A stretch of 14,592 nucleotides of DNA from UBA8514 sp034933685 (GCA_034933685.1 JAYFNB010000027.1:1-14592); one strand, 5' to 3'. Shown: positions 7,042 through 14,422, counted from the stretch's first letter. Numbers and translations: made by a program. Notes: generated by a model from the letters alone, not told the origin.

Positions 7042-7592
7042 TTGTCAGTAACCTCCTCTGCCTCAATTCCCATGTCATCTATATTTTCACCAAGCTTTAG
7101 CCTGCTAGAAATATATATATCCCCTCTATTTTGAATATTTTTTATAAAAGCTCTAATATACTCAATCCCACCCAGAAAAAATCCTAACGGAACTGGTATA
7201 TATATGATCCACATAGGTATTCTTAAAGCTGCCGTTACCCTTCCTAAGTTAAAAACACCTACTGTGTAATAGAGACTTAAATAAGTTAGATAAAGCATTA
7301 TAATTCCTGTTAGCAAAGTAATGATAAATATTAAAAACTTTTTAACTTTATAGTTTACAAGATCAAATACAACGGACATACTTATATGCCGTGCTTCTCT
7401 AGCACAATAACCTATACCTAAAAATGTAACAGCTATATTTAATGCCTGCCCTAATTCCTCGGTAAAAGTTAAACTTGAATTAAATACTGCCCTAGCAATC
7501 ACCCCAGCTATAAGCACTGCAGCCATAGCTAAAATGGAAAAGCTTAGAAGAATTTCTTCAATTTTTGATATTATATTATCAAATTTTTCCAC
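7038..7592 (-). CDS. dctQ: TRAP transporter small permease (DctQ family)
   Basis: This small integral membrane protein of about 184 residues has four predicted membrane helices, around FSILAMAAVLIAGVIARAVF, LNIAVTFLGIGYCAREARH, FIITLLTGIIMLYLTYL and WIIYIPVPLGFFLGG. The short cytoplasmic stretch ending ...REARHISM is typical of DctQ. It bridges DctP and DctM in the TRAP complex. I prefer the GTG at 7592 as start because AAAAGGAG lies seven bases upstream of it. The in-frame ATG at 7610 has no ribosome-binding site and its own codons form that Shine-Dalgarno sequence. The hydrophilic tail after the last helix is family-like. Confidence 0.9.
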   Translation of the reverse strand: MEKFDNIISKIEEILLSFSILAMAAVLIAGVIARAVFNSSLTFTEELGQALNIAVTFLGIGYCAREARHISMSVVFDLVNYKVKKFLIFIITLLTGIIMLYLTYLSLYYTVGVFNLGRVTAALRIPMWIIYIPVPLGFFLGGIEYIRAFIKNIQNRGDIYISSRLKLGENIDDMGIEAEEVTDK

Positions 7593-7650
7593 CGTAACGC
7601 TCCTTTTCATATTTTAATTTTTTATTATGCGAGTTGGGGAAAAACCACAT

Positions 7651-7681
7651 ACTAGGTGTTTACAAAGGTAAAACACCTAGT
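7651..7681 (-). promoter_or_regulatory. Intercistronic hairpin between the M24 gene and dctQ
   Basis: ACTAGGTGTTT (7651-7661) and AAACACCTAGT (7671-7681) form a perfect 11-bp stem with a 9-base loop, 18 bases after the M24 stop codon. On the minus strand a T5 run follows only six bases beyond the stem, so it is an imperfect terminator. It could partly terminate, or mark an mRNA processing or stabilising site that sets enzyme and transporter levels differently. Confidence 0.5.
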
Positions 7682-7699
7682 TTGCAAAATTCCAACTTC

Positions 7700-8881
7700 T
7701 TATTTCACTAAAAGTTCTCTTCTAAAATTACAAAATGGCTCTGCTCCAGTTTCTGTAACAACAAATGGCTCGCTTGTATCTACACCACAATCATCAAGCC
7801 AAATACCTGGTATCATATGAAATGTCATGCCTGGAACAAGAATAGTTTTATCACCAGGGCGGAGGCTTGCTGTGTGTTCACCCCAATCTGGTGGAAAATT
7901 AAGACCCATTGAGTATCCAATGCGTGAATCTTTTATAAATCCACTTTTAGCAATTGTTTTAGCCCAAATTCGTTCAACATCTTCACAAAGCATACCTGGC
8001 TTAATTCCTTCCAACGCTGCTGTAAGACCCTCTGATACAGTTACACCAAGATCACGAACTTTCTGTGGTGCATTTCCAATTATCATAGTTCTAGCAAGAG
8101 GACAATGGTAGTGGCGGTAGTTTCCGCTTAGTTCTAGAATAACTGTATCCCCATCTTTATACACATCATCCGTCCAACTTAAATGTGGTGTTGATGTACG
8201 AATTCCTGCTGGCATAAGTGGAACAATTGAGGAATACTCTCCACCATACTCTTTTGTACCACTTATCTGCGCATAATATACTGCGGCAGCTGCATCACAC
8301 TGTCGAACCCCAATATCAATTTTATCATAAGCAACTTGCATTGCATTTTGAGCAATAACTGCCGCTTTCTTCATAAATTCTATTTCACTTGAACTTTTTA
8401 CAATTTTAACCCAATTTACAAGATTGTGCCCATCTTTGAATTTTGCATTAGGAAGACTTGCCTCAAGCCTCTCCTGACATCTTGCGGAGAAATAGTATGC
8501 ATCCGTTTCTGTCGCAACTGTCTTTTTGTCGTGGCCTCTTTCTTTTAAAATATCTGCCACATATTCATACGGATGCTTTAATGTTGATTGCACATAATCA
8601 TCTGTGTATGCATAAATGTTATTATTTGGAAGGTATGTAGTAAGTCTTGCAGCGTTGCCATCTTGCCCGCGGCCAAACCAAATAGGTAGCTCTTCATCCA
8701 ATATAATAATAACCCCTTGGTGCACATAAAATGACCATCCATCAAAGCCTGTAAGATAATTCATATTGGCAGGATCAGTTACAATAAGAACCTCAATACC
8801 CTTTTCTTCCATGCTTTTTTTCGTTCTATTAACTCTTTGCATGTACTCTTCAACTGAAAAATTAAGCTCATTCACGTTCAT
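7700..8881 (-). CDS. doeA: M24/creatinase-fold hydrolase, ectoine hydrolase (DoeA/EutD) type
   Basis: This 393-residue protein has the creatinase/aminopeptidase P two-domain architecture. Its N-terminal part contains VTDPANMNYLTGFDGWSFYV, IWFGRGQDGN, and YVQSTLKHPYEY, which closely match ectoine hydrolases as I recall them. The C-terminal pita-bread domain lacks most M24 metal ligands: ILELSGNYRHYHCPLART has Glu250 where the first Asp is expected and no second Asp, GYSMG replaces GHxxG, and IPGIW replaces EPGIY. Loss of these ligands is also a feature of DoeA/EutD, which open the ectoine ring to N-acetyl-diaminobutyrate. It is the first gene of the minus-strand block, with AAGGAG very close to the ATG; an in-frame GTG two codons later has better spacing. 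Alternative: another metal-free creatinase-like amidinohydrolase. Confidence 0.82.
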   Translation of the reverse strand: MNVNELNFSVEEYMQRVNRTKKSMEEKGIEVLIVTDPANMNYLTGFDGWSFYVHQGVIIILDEELPIWFGRGQDGNAARLTTYLPNNNIYAYTDDYVQSTLKHPYEYVADILKERGHDKKTVATETDAYYFSARCQERLEASLPNAKFKDGHNLVNWVKIVKSSSEIEFMKKAAVIAQNAMQVAYDKIDIGVRQCDAAAAVYYAQISGTKEYGGEYSSIVPLMPAGIRTSTPHLSWTDDVYKDGDTVILELSGNYRHYHCPLARTMIIGNAPQKVRDLGVTVSEGLTAALEGIKPGMLCEDVERIWAKTIAKSGFIKDSRIGYSMGLNFPPDWGEHTASLRPGDKTILVPGMTFHMIPGIWLDDCGVDTSEPFVVTETGAEPFCNFRRELLVK

Positions 8882-9363
8882 CTCTCCTTTTATAAGTTTT
8901 TAGCGAAATAACAACCTTATTAATACTACATACACCTATTCATACCATAGACTGTTTAATATGTAATTTACAAATGTTCACTAGCCATATTGTAGATATG
9001 ACTTTTTAAAACAGCACTTTGCTATGTGTATATATATGATAACTTCACAGAGATATAAAAATCAACAAAACAGAAACATAAATCTAATTGGGTTCCAAAA
9101 TAATTATAAAATACTGAAATTCATCACAAATACCGTTCCTCTGTGCAGAACTCATACATTTAATATGATTTTACACTTTATCTAATAAACACTTAAATTT
9201 GCCTTGTTTTATTTAAGGCATACTAATTAATTTTTATTTTAGCAGTTTTTTATTAAATTAATTGTGCTAATTTTTTGAATTTTTAATGTTAATAATTGGA
9301 TTAATTTATTATCTCTTCGCATTACAGAATCTCATTCTATTTTTTCATAATATAATTAAAAAT

Positions 9364-9382
9364 CATTCTTTTATACAGAATG
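9364..9382. repeat. Candidate operator copy 1 (CATTCT-N7-AGAATG)
   Basis: CATTCT (9364-9369) and AGAATG (9377-9382) are a perfect 6-bp inverted repeat with a 7-base spacer. The same architecture recurs at 9527-9545, close to the regulator gene, and a related AGAAT-CTC-ATTCT repeat lies at 9326-9338. Family regulators of the IclR type bind short palindromes in such divergent regions; binding here is inference. Confidence 0.4.
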
Positions 9383-9490
9383 CAATAACAAATTTTTTTA
9401 AACTAATCCATTTAATAGTTAATATACAAATTATATTATGTAATAAGCCCTTACTTAACATTTTTATCTATTAAATAACCATTTTAAATA

Positions 9491-9518
9491 TTTACTATAT
9501 AAAATTTTTGTGTATAAT
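9491..9518 (+). promoter_or_regulatory. Candidate promoter for the IclR-family gene
   Basis: TTTACT (9491-9496) and TATAAT (9513-9518) are 16 bases apart. A second TATAAT at 9551-9556 has a poor -35 and would leave a very short leader. Either could serve the regulator gene that starts at 9580; the first has the better hexamer pair. Confidence 0.4.
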
Positions 9519-9526
9519 TAAATATA

Positions 9527-9545
9527 CATTCTGTTAATAGGAATG
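9527..9545. repeat. Candidate operator copy 2 (CATTCT-N7-GGAATG)
   Basis: CATTCT (9527-9532) and GGAATG (9540-9545) repeat the arrangement seen at 9364-9382, with one mismatch between arms. The site sits 34 bases before the regulator's start codon and between two TATAAT hexamers, a position suited to autoregulation. Confidence 0.4.
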
Positions 9546-9579
9546 CCTTGTATAATAATATTTATTTTTGGAGGTTACC

Positions 9580-10368
9580 ATGGAAAATTCTAACTATTCG
9601 CCTAAATATCCCCTTCATACACTAAGTAATGCTTTAGATATACTAAATTACATTGCTCAGTACCCTGAAAGCGCTGGTGTAACCATAGCCACACTAAGTA
9701 AAAATCTTAAAATGAGTAAAAGCAGTATCCATAGAATTTTGGATACACTCTTATCTTATGGATTTGTTGAAAAACATGGTAACACAATAATCAATTATCG
9801 GCTTAGCTGGAGTGCTTACAAAGTCGGGAAAAGTGTACCAAAGTATCATACACTAAATTCAAGTAATTATATTTCAATTCTAGAAGAGCTTTCATCCTTT
9901 ACAGGCAAAACGGCAACTCTCAACATAATTAGCGACTGCAGCACAATAATTATGTACAAAATAGATCCAAATAACAGTATACCGTCACAAGCATTTTTAG
10001 GGCAGCATAACCCTTTATATGCCACTGCCAGCGGAAAGCTTTTCATGTTAAACTTTAGTATTGATGAAATACGAATGTATTTTAAAAATGTTCCAATAAA
10101 AAAATATACATCTAATACTATTCTTAATTATATAGATTTTCTTGATGAACTAAACGATGTAAAATGTAATGATTATGCATTTGACAACTGTGAATTTTCC
10201 GAAGACAAAGTATGTATAGCCATGCCAGTAAGAGATTACACACGAAAAATAGTTGCCACTATAAGTATAAGTGCAACTCCACAAGAAACATCCACTGATG
10301 AGCTATTAATATTCGCCCCAAAACTTAGAAACGCTTGTGAAACCCTTTCTTCTTTTTTGGGTGCATAA
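9580..10368 (+). CDS. IclR-family transcriptional regulator
   Basis: This 262-residue protein has the IclR layout: an N-terminal winged helix-turn-helix (about 11-75, including TIATLSKNLKMSKSSIHRIL and the wing up to YRLSW), a linker helix, and a C-terminal effector-binding domain ending in VCIAMPVRDYTRKIVATISI, a typical IclR signature stretch. Such proteins are cytoplasmic homodimers or tetramers that control nearby catabolic operons in response to a pathway metabolite. The start at 9580 follows GGAGG by five bases; a TTG four codons upstream overlaps that site. It is divergent from the doeA-like operon and is its likely regulator. Proteobacterial ectoine clusters more often use EnuR (MocR/GntR type) with an AsnC protein, so this is a different control solution. 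Activator or repressor role is unknown. Confidence 0.93.
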   Translation: MENSNYSPKYPLHTLSNALDILNYIAQYPESAGVTIATLSKNLKMSKSSIHRILDTLLSYGFVEKHGNTIINYRLSWSAYKVGKSVPKYHTLNSSNYISILEELSSFTGKTATLNIISDCSTIIMYKIDPNNSIPSQAFLGQHNPLYATASGKLFMLNFSIDEIRMYFKNVPIKKYTSNTILNYIDFLDELNDVKCNDYAFDNCEFSEDKVCIAMPVRDYTRKIVATISISATPQETSTDELLIFAPKLRNACETLSSFLGA

Positions 10369-10416
10369 TTAGATTAATAAACAGCAAAACACTCCCTCCG
10401 TAGAAAAATTTCGATG

Positions 10417-10691
10417 TGATCCCAAAAGTCAGATTTTATTGCGTAGTAGCTTAACTGCTACGCAATTATTTTATGCAGCTAAGCGGCTGAGCATATATTC
10501 TACTCGGCCCATCCATCCTATCCTCTCTTTAATTCGTTCCTCGTTATAATACTTTATTTATTTTCAATTGTCTCTTTCAGTTGCTGTAACTATACTAAAC
10601 TCACCATAATACATTTCTTCTTTCATAATTCAGAGGAAGTTTTCCATTACTGAATTATCATGGCAGTTTTCTTTGCAAGACATACCAAGAA
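10417..10691 (-). pseudogene. IS3-family (IS150-like) element remnant: end plus broken transposase C-terminus
   Basis: On the minus strand from about 10691 the frame gives MSCKENCHDNSVMENFL, then a TGA, then IMKEEMYYGEF. Further on, QLKETIENK ends at a stop, and a shifted frame gives YYNEERIKERIGWMGRVEYM followed by LSRLAA and a stop at 10471. This order matches the C-terminus of IS3-family OrfB, where MSRKGNC.DNA..ENFF and YYN..RI are conserved. The end of the element, TGATCCCAAAAGTCAGATTT on the plus strand at 10417, resembles IS3-family terminal repeats. At least one in-frame stop and one frameshift make it inactive. The rest of the transposase (DDE core, OrfA) is missing. Confidence 0.75.
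10439..10474 (+). terminator. Hairpin terminator downstream of the IclR-family gene
   Basis: TTGCGTAGTAG (10439-10449) pairs with CTGCTACGCAA (10455-10465) through an 11-bp stem with one T-G pair and a 5-base loop, followed by TTATTTTA. It sits inside the terminal region of the IS3-like remnant, so it may be the insertion sequence's own terminator, now usable by the regulator gene. Confidence 0.5.
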
Positions 10692-10700
10692 ATTTCAAAA

Positions 10701-10729
10701 AAATAGAGGCACCCCTAAATGGAGTGCCC
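10701..10729 (-). terminator. Rho-independent terminator (minus strand)
   Basis: Read on the minus strand, GGCACTCC (10728-10721) pairs with GGGGTGCC (10715-10708), 8 bp with one G-U, around a 5-base loop. TCTATTTTTTT follows. It lies 330 bases beyond the kinase stop codon, after the decayed ATP-binding-protein fragment, and may be the original terminator of that lost gene. Confidence 0.6.
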
Positions 10730-10877
10730 AAATCATCATATTTGCATACTATATTTTAGCTTTTTTACTGGAATCCAAATTTCACTTCTGTATTTTGGAT
10801 TATCAGTATTCTTACTCAAGTAAATTCAATATATTTTATGAACTGCATAAACAGATTGCTATATGAGTACCTTACTC
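10730..10877. other. AT-rich spacer, nothing identified
   Basis: Between the terminator and the decayed ATP-binding-protein fragment I see no supportable gene, repeat or site. Apparent frames here are short and lack ribosome-binding sites. Confidence 0.5.
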
Positions 10878-11052
10878 ATTTTTCAATATTTGTATAAATA
10901 TAATTAGAAGAAATAATTCCTAAATTCTTCATTTGAACTTCTGTAAATTCTATACCCCTTTTTCATAGTTTCTTTTCTAAGATATTAAAAGTCAGCTTCT
11001 GAACTAAAGAACGATTTTCCTCAAATCAATCGCCGTCTGTCATTTTTACCAT
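10878..11052 (-). pseudogene. Decayed fragment of an AlbA_2/Schlafen-type ATP-binding regulator
   Basis: One minus-strand frame reads MVKMTDGD, stop, FEENRSLVQKLTFNILEKKL, stop, KRGIEFTEVQMKNLGI, ISSNYIYTNIEK, stop. The order DGDSFEENRSLNQ.LTF...F..RGIEF...QM.TLG.I....YTN is a familiar internal stretch of bacterial Schlafen/AlbA_2 (AAA_4-like) ATP-binding transcriptional regulators. Two in-frame stops and the lack of both ends show it is dead. It begins nine bases after the kinase stop codon. The assignment rests on remembered family sequence and is moderate. Confidence 0.55.
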
Positions 11053-11060
11053 TTTAACGA

Positions 11061-13109
11061 TTAAGGTAAAAAACGATTAGGCTCTTGCAAAATTTTATGA
11101 AACATAAGGTTATACTGCATATTAGGGGCATTTAATCCGCAGGTTCTCAATCCTCCTTTTACTCCAAACTCTTCTCGAATTAGCTTTTCAACAAAGTCGG
11201 AATACATTTGAGGAAACTCTTGGATTACCTCAATTTTGTGATTTTGCCCTACCCTAAGCAGATTCATATCCCTAATCACATGGTGTTCTTCGCCACGAAC
11301 AGTCACATTGCCTCCGGGACCTTTAAAACTCACTAATCCAGATTCCAATGCCTTGATTACAGCCTCAGTATCGGTGCTACCCGCAATTTCCACCGCCTTT
11401 TTATAAAGATAAACAGATGTATAAGCTGTTTCAGCGTCAAATTCAATGTAACGCACCTTGTCAATTCCAAATTTATTTCTTAGCTTATTTGTAAACGCTT
11501 TCGCCGCTTCAGTTTGCAATTCTTCTATGTAAGAACTCATAAAATAAACATTATTCATAACTGGTGGCTCAAATATTTTATGTAAATAGGATAAGCCAAT
11601 TCCTATAGTAGAAACAATAGGAATACTCCTTATCCCTTTTTCATACCACTGCTTATAAAAATTATTTTGGTTTTTACTAACACAAAACGAAAGAATAGCA
11701 TCGGGGTTCACATCTTTTATATTATCAATTGTTACGTCAAAATTTGATTTTGAGGCATAAAAATACTCTATAGCAATAACTTCTCCACCAAGTTTTTCAA
11801 TATAATACTTTGCGCTTTCGGCTGAAAGTATGCCGTAATTATAATCTGATGTTATGATATAGAATTTTTTAACATTGTTCTGATACAAATAGTTTAACAT
11901 AGGATAAAGATTTTGTTCTGGTGCTGCTGATATACAAAAAGTATAATGATCCGCAAGCCCACCTTCATACAAAGCTTCAAAAAAGTAAAGGGTCTTCGTT
12001 TTGTCAGCTACTTTCCTAATTTCTTCTCTTGCTGACGAAATTTGTCCACCCATAATTACATCTGCTTGATGTACTTCCATTAATTCCCATGCCATCTCTG
12101 AACATAAAGAGGTATCCGAATTGAAATCTCTAAATAAAAGTTCAACCTGTTTTCCTCCAATACCTCCATTAGAATTTATCTCTTCTACAGCCAATTCATA
12201 AGCCAATTGTCTACAAGGTGCAATTGAAGCGTAATCTCCCGATGAAGCACCTATGGTTCCAATAACAATTTTATCTTTTTTATTCTCGCCATTTTTCCCT
12301 GTTACATCTGCAAGCTTGACCATGCTTTTAGGAAATTTAATCGTAACAACGCAGCCTTTATTTATTTTTCCAAAGATTTCGATTGTACCTTCAAAACGGT
12401 CCACAATTTTCTTTACCGTTGCAAGGCCTATACCGTACCCACCAAAATCACTTTCATCATGAATTCTCTCAAACATTTCAAATATGCCTGAGGCATATTT
12501 CATTTCAAACCCCGCTCCATTATCTTCAAAACAAAAACTCACAGAGTCATTCTCTTCATAGGTATACACCTTGATTTTTGCATTAAATGTATTTTTTGTA
12601 AATTTAACACTATTTGAAAGTATATTTACAATCATTTGCCGAATCAAAAATTCGTCACCAATAATATCTGGCAATTCCAACACTTCAAGTTCTAAATTTC
12701 TACTTGGATTTGACCTTGCCAGACCATCGAAGCATTTTGTAAGCAAAGGTTTCAATTGTATTACGTTTCGATCTAGTATTTTTTGACTAGCTTTGGAGTA
12801 TTCAACAAAGTTTTCTATCATCTCAATCATTTTGCTACAAGTTTGATGAATTGACTTTAAATCTTCTACAGATTCAGGCAGCAATAGCTCTCCACTATCT
12901 TCTTCAATAAATTTTGTATATAAATCAACTTCTCTAATAGGCTCTTTAAGTTCATGGGAAACCACATAGAAATATTCTTCAACATCCGAATACGCTTGCC
13001 TGATTTCTTTCGCACTGCTCTCTTTCAGCTTTTCAATCTGTTCTTTCAGACCTTCAATTTCAATTTTCAGTAATTCTACATTCAGCTCCTCGTTGTTTCC
13101 CACAGACAC
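11061..13109 (-). CDS. Soluble histidine kinase fused to a C-terminal UrtA/AmiC-like ligand-binding domain
   Basis: The protein has 682 residues, counted from GTG at 13109. A GTG at 13103 has better spacing (8 bases) from AAAGGGG and may be the real start. Order: a coiled-coil-like helix (8-45); a HisKA domain with VVSHELKEPIRE, phospho-acceptor His52; and a HATPase domain with N-box VNILSNSVKF (Asn162/166), G1 EDNGAGF (195-201) and G2 GGYGIGLA (223-230). A short linker with no membrane helix (262-279) leads to a type I periplasmic-binding-protein fold (280 to about 640). That fold contains YEGG (381-384) and SAAPEQN (394-400), which recall the urea/short-chain-amide receptors UrtA, FmdD and AmiC. 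No signal peptide or transmembrane segment is visible, so the ligand-binding domain should be cytoplasmic, as in AmiC. No response regulator is nearby. The ligand is unknown. Confidence 0.88.
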   Translation of the reverse strand: MSVGNNEELNVELLKIEIEGLKEQIEKLKESSAKEIRQAYSDVEEYFYVVSHELKEPIREVDLYTKFIEEDSGELLLPESVEDLKSIHQTCSKMIEMIENFVEYSKASQKILDRNVIQLKPLLTKCFDGLARSNPSRNLELEVLELPDIIGDEFLIRQMIVNILSNSVKFTKNTFNAKIKVYTYEENDSVSFCFEDNGAGFEMKYASGIFEMFERIHDESDFGGYGIGLATVKKIVDRFEGTIEIFGKINKGCVVTIKFPKSMVKLADVTGKNGENKKDKIVIGTIGASSGDYASIAPCRQLAYELAVEEINSNGGIGGKQVELLFRDFNSDTSLCSEMAWELMEVHQADVIMGGQISSAREEIRKVADKTKTLYFFEALYEGGLADHYTFCISAAPEQNLYPMLNYLYQNNVKKFYIITSDYNYGILSAESAKYYIEKLGGEVIAIEYFYASKSNFDVTIDNIKDVNPDAILSFCVSKNQNNFYKQWYEKGIRSIPIVSTIGIGLSYLHKIFEPPVMNNVYFMSSYIEELQTEAAKAFTNKLRNKFGIDKVRYIEFDAETAYTSVYLYKKAVEIAGSTDTEAVIKALESGLVSFKGPGGNVTVRGEEHHVIRDMNLLRVGQNHKIEVIQEFPQMYSDFVEKLIREEFGVKGGLRTCGLNAPNMQYNLMFHKILQEPNRFLP

Positions 13110-13193
13110 TACCCCTTTAAATCTTCTATTATATCAAAGCACTTTTTCCCACAAACACAAAAATAAAAACACTAATAAATATAGAACAAACAC

Positions 13194-13202
13194 ATTATAC
13201 CA
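13194..13202 (-). promoter_or_regulatory. Candidate extended -10 promoter for the kinase gene
   Basis: TGGTATAAT on the minus strand is a perfect -10 hexamer with the TGn extension, 85 bases upstream of the kinase start. The -35 region is poor, as extended -10 promoters tolerate. A second TGATATAAT (hexamer 13133-13128) lies closer but would leave a leader of only about 12 bases. Confidence 0.45.
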
Positions 13203-13232
13203 CCAATATTCAAAAACCTCTAATATATTAAA

Positions 13233-13267
13233 AATGGATAGGTTGAAAATCTGTAAAGAATTCAACC
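13233..13267 (-). terminator. Weak candidate terminator after the membrane-protein gene
   Basis: GGTTGAA (13267-13261) and TTCAACC (13247-13241), read on the minus strand, form a 7-bp stem with a 13-base loop. TATCCATTTTT follows. The stem is short and the T-run is displaced, so termination would be partial at best and the kinase could be co-transcribed with the upstream gene. Confidence 0.3.
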
Positions 13268-13291
13268 CTCCACTTTATGTGAGCAATAACT

Positions 13292-14422
13292 TTAAATCCA
13301 TGGTATACATTCAATTACAGCAGCTACGATTACTGTACTAAGGGCCATAGAAATAACGTTTCCTACTGTTCCATGAATATATTCTGGCTTATTCCGATTT
13401 GCAAATTCAGCCAATGGTGCTCCAATCAATGCGCCCAACACACTGGAAATAATAATAATAGGCATTGTTGCACCAAACATTAAAATGCACGCCGGTGCTG
13501 TGCAAACAACAGGCACATAAGTTGCATACCAACCTAACTCAACATATTTATTTGTATATAGATAAACCCCTAATCCTCCACTAATGAATTGTGATAAAAT
13601 GATGGCAGGCAACATCATTGCGCCACCCGTGGCTAATTCGGGGTTAAATATCCATTCAATACACACACCTACCAATAAAAAAACTGCTACAATATCGTTG
13701 CCATAAAACAAAGGTTCTGTTAAATCAGCAATTGTTCTTCGCACAAGCCAAGAAGCACTATAATAATTTTCTTTCGGCGCATTCGTGTTATTTACGGACT
13801 TCACTGGTACTTTCTCCATCCATGGAATCACATAGCATATACATCCAGCTACAATACCGACAAGTGCCATAGCCAAAACATTATTTACAGCTCCCGGTAT
13901 ATTCCAAGACCTAGTTACAGATGATATCCAACTCGCAACAGGTGTGCAGATAGCTCCACCAATAAAAGAAACTGTAATCAAATTTTTAATGCTTGGGCCA
14001 TATAAAAGAAGCATCGAAGCAGGAACGCTCACCAAAACAACAAATGTAGGAACCCAAGTCATTCCTGTTTCAAACAAATATAAATATCCAAAAATATACT
14101 CTGTAAATAAAAGTGAGAGAACTTGCGATGCAAATATCCACGGCCATATATTTGCATTACCATAACATATTTCAAACCCTGCATATTTTGACTTGCGCAC
14201 ACTTAACTGCCAAGCAACAGTCCCACCGATTAAAAGAAATGTAGAGGATATAGCTCCCGCATAGAAATTGGCTTCCGTGAAATTCATTAAGAACCATTGA
14301 ATCTGGCTAGAAGCTGTATCTATAGTTGAAATAACTTGGTTATAGGAAGGCGTTATATTCATATTTGGTACTGATTTAAGAAAAAAATAAATGGCAAAAC
14401 CGATAAAAATGGTTCCAAGCAA
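13292..14422 (-). CDS. Polytopic membrane protein, 5' end lost (candidate transporter)
   Basis: 376 residues remain, counted from a TTG at 14422 that has no ribosome-binding site. The frame continues upstream without a start (KQRFGSFSG...) to about 14455, where an IS256-like terminus begins, so I read this as a gene cut by insertion. Roughly ten hydrophobic segments are visible, for example LGTIFIGFAIYFFL, AGAISSTFLLIGGTVAW, FASQVLSLLFTEYIFGYLYL, VLAMALVGIVAGCICYVI, IVAVFLLVGVCIEWIF and the last, MALSTVIVAAVIECIPWI. A polar loop near 205-230 separates the two halves. I do not recognise the family. Its place just upstream of a sensor kinase with a solute-binding domain hints at transport of the sensed compound, which is inference. 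An alternative start by frameshift from an ATG at 14508 cannot be excluded. Confidence 0.6.
   Translation of the reverse strand: MLGTIFIGFAIYFFLKSVPNMNITPSYNQVISTIDTASSQIQWFLMNFTEANFYAGAISSTFLLIGGTVAWQLSVRKSKYAGFEICYGNANIWPWIFASQVLSLLFTEYIFGYLYLFETGMTWVPTFVVLVSVPASMLLLYGPSIKNLITVSFIGGAICTPVASWISSVTRSWNIPGAVNNVLAMALVGIVAGCICYVIPWMEKVPVKSVNNTNAPKENYYSASWLVRRTIADLTEPLFYGNDIVAVFLLVGVCIEWIFNPELATGGAMMLPAIILSQFISGGLGVYLYTNKYVELGWYATYVPVVCTAPACILMFGATMPIIIISSVLGALIGAPLAEFANRNKPEYIHGTVGNVISMALSTVIVAAVIECIPWI

Larger units (their letters stand above)
8882..9579. promoter_or_regulatory. Divergent AT-rich control region between doeA-like and iclR-like genes
   Basis: No gene is credible in this 698-bp stretch; the longest frames are short and made of AT-rich low-complexity codons. 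It must hold the start of transcription for both divergent units. No convincing sigma-A promoter was found for the doeA-like gene. Near the iclR end there are promoter-like hexamers and repeated CATTCT/AGAATG inverted repeats. A small hairpin, TGCCTT-N9-AAGGCA, lies at 9200-9220. Confidence 0.6.

Noticed and set aside
7700..8881. Annotation as Xaa-Pro aminopeptidase or prolidase
   Set aside because: Most of the required M24 metal ligands are replaced, and the N-terminal motifs match ectoine hydrolases better.
9286..9474. Open frame of 62 codons on the plus strand in the divergent spacer
   Set aside because: It is extremely AT-rich with Ile/Leu/Asn/Phe-biased codons, has no ribosome-binding site, and overlaps the inverted repeats. 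It looks like chance.
9326..9545. CRISPR-like repeat array
   Set aside because: The repeats are short inverted repeats at irregular distances without unique spacers of uniform length.
10660..10866. Open frame of 68 codons on the plus strand
   Set aside because: It runs across the IS3 remnant and through a terminator hairpin, has no ribosome-binding site, and shows no protein-like pattern.
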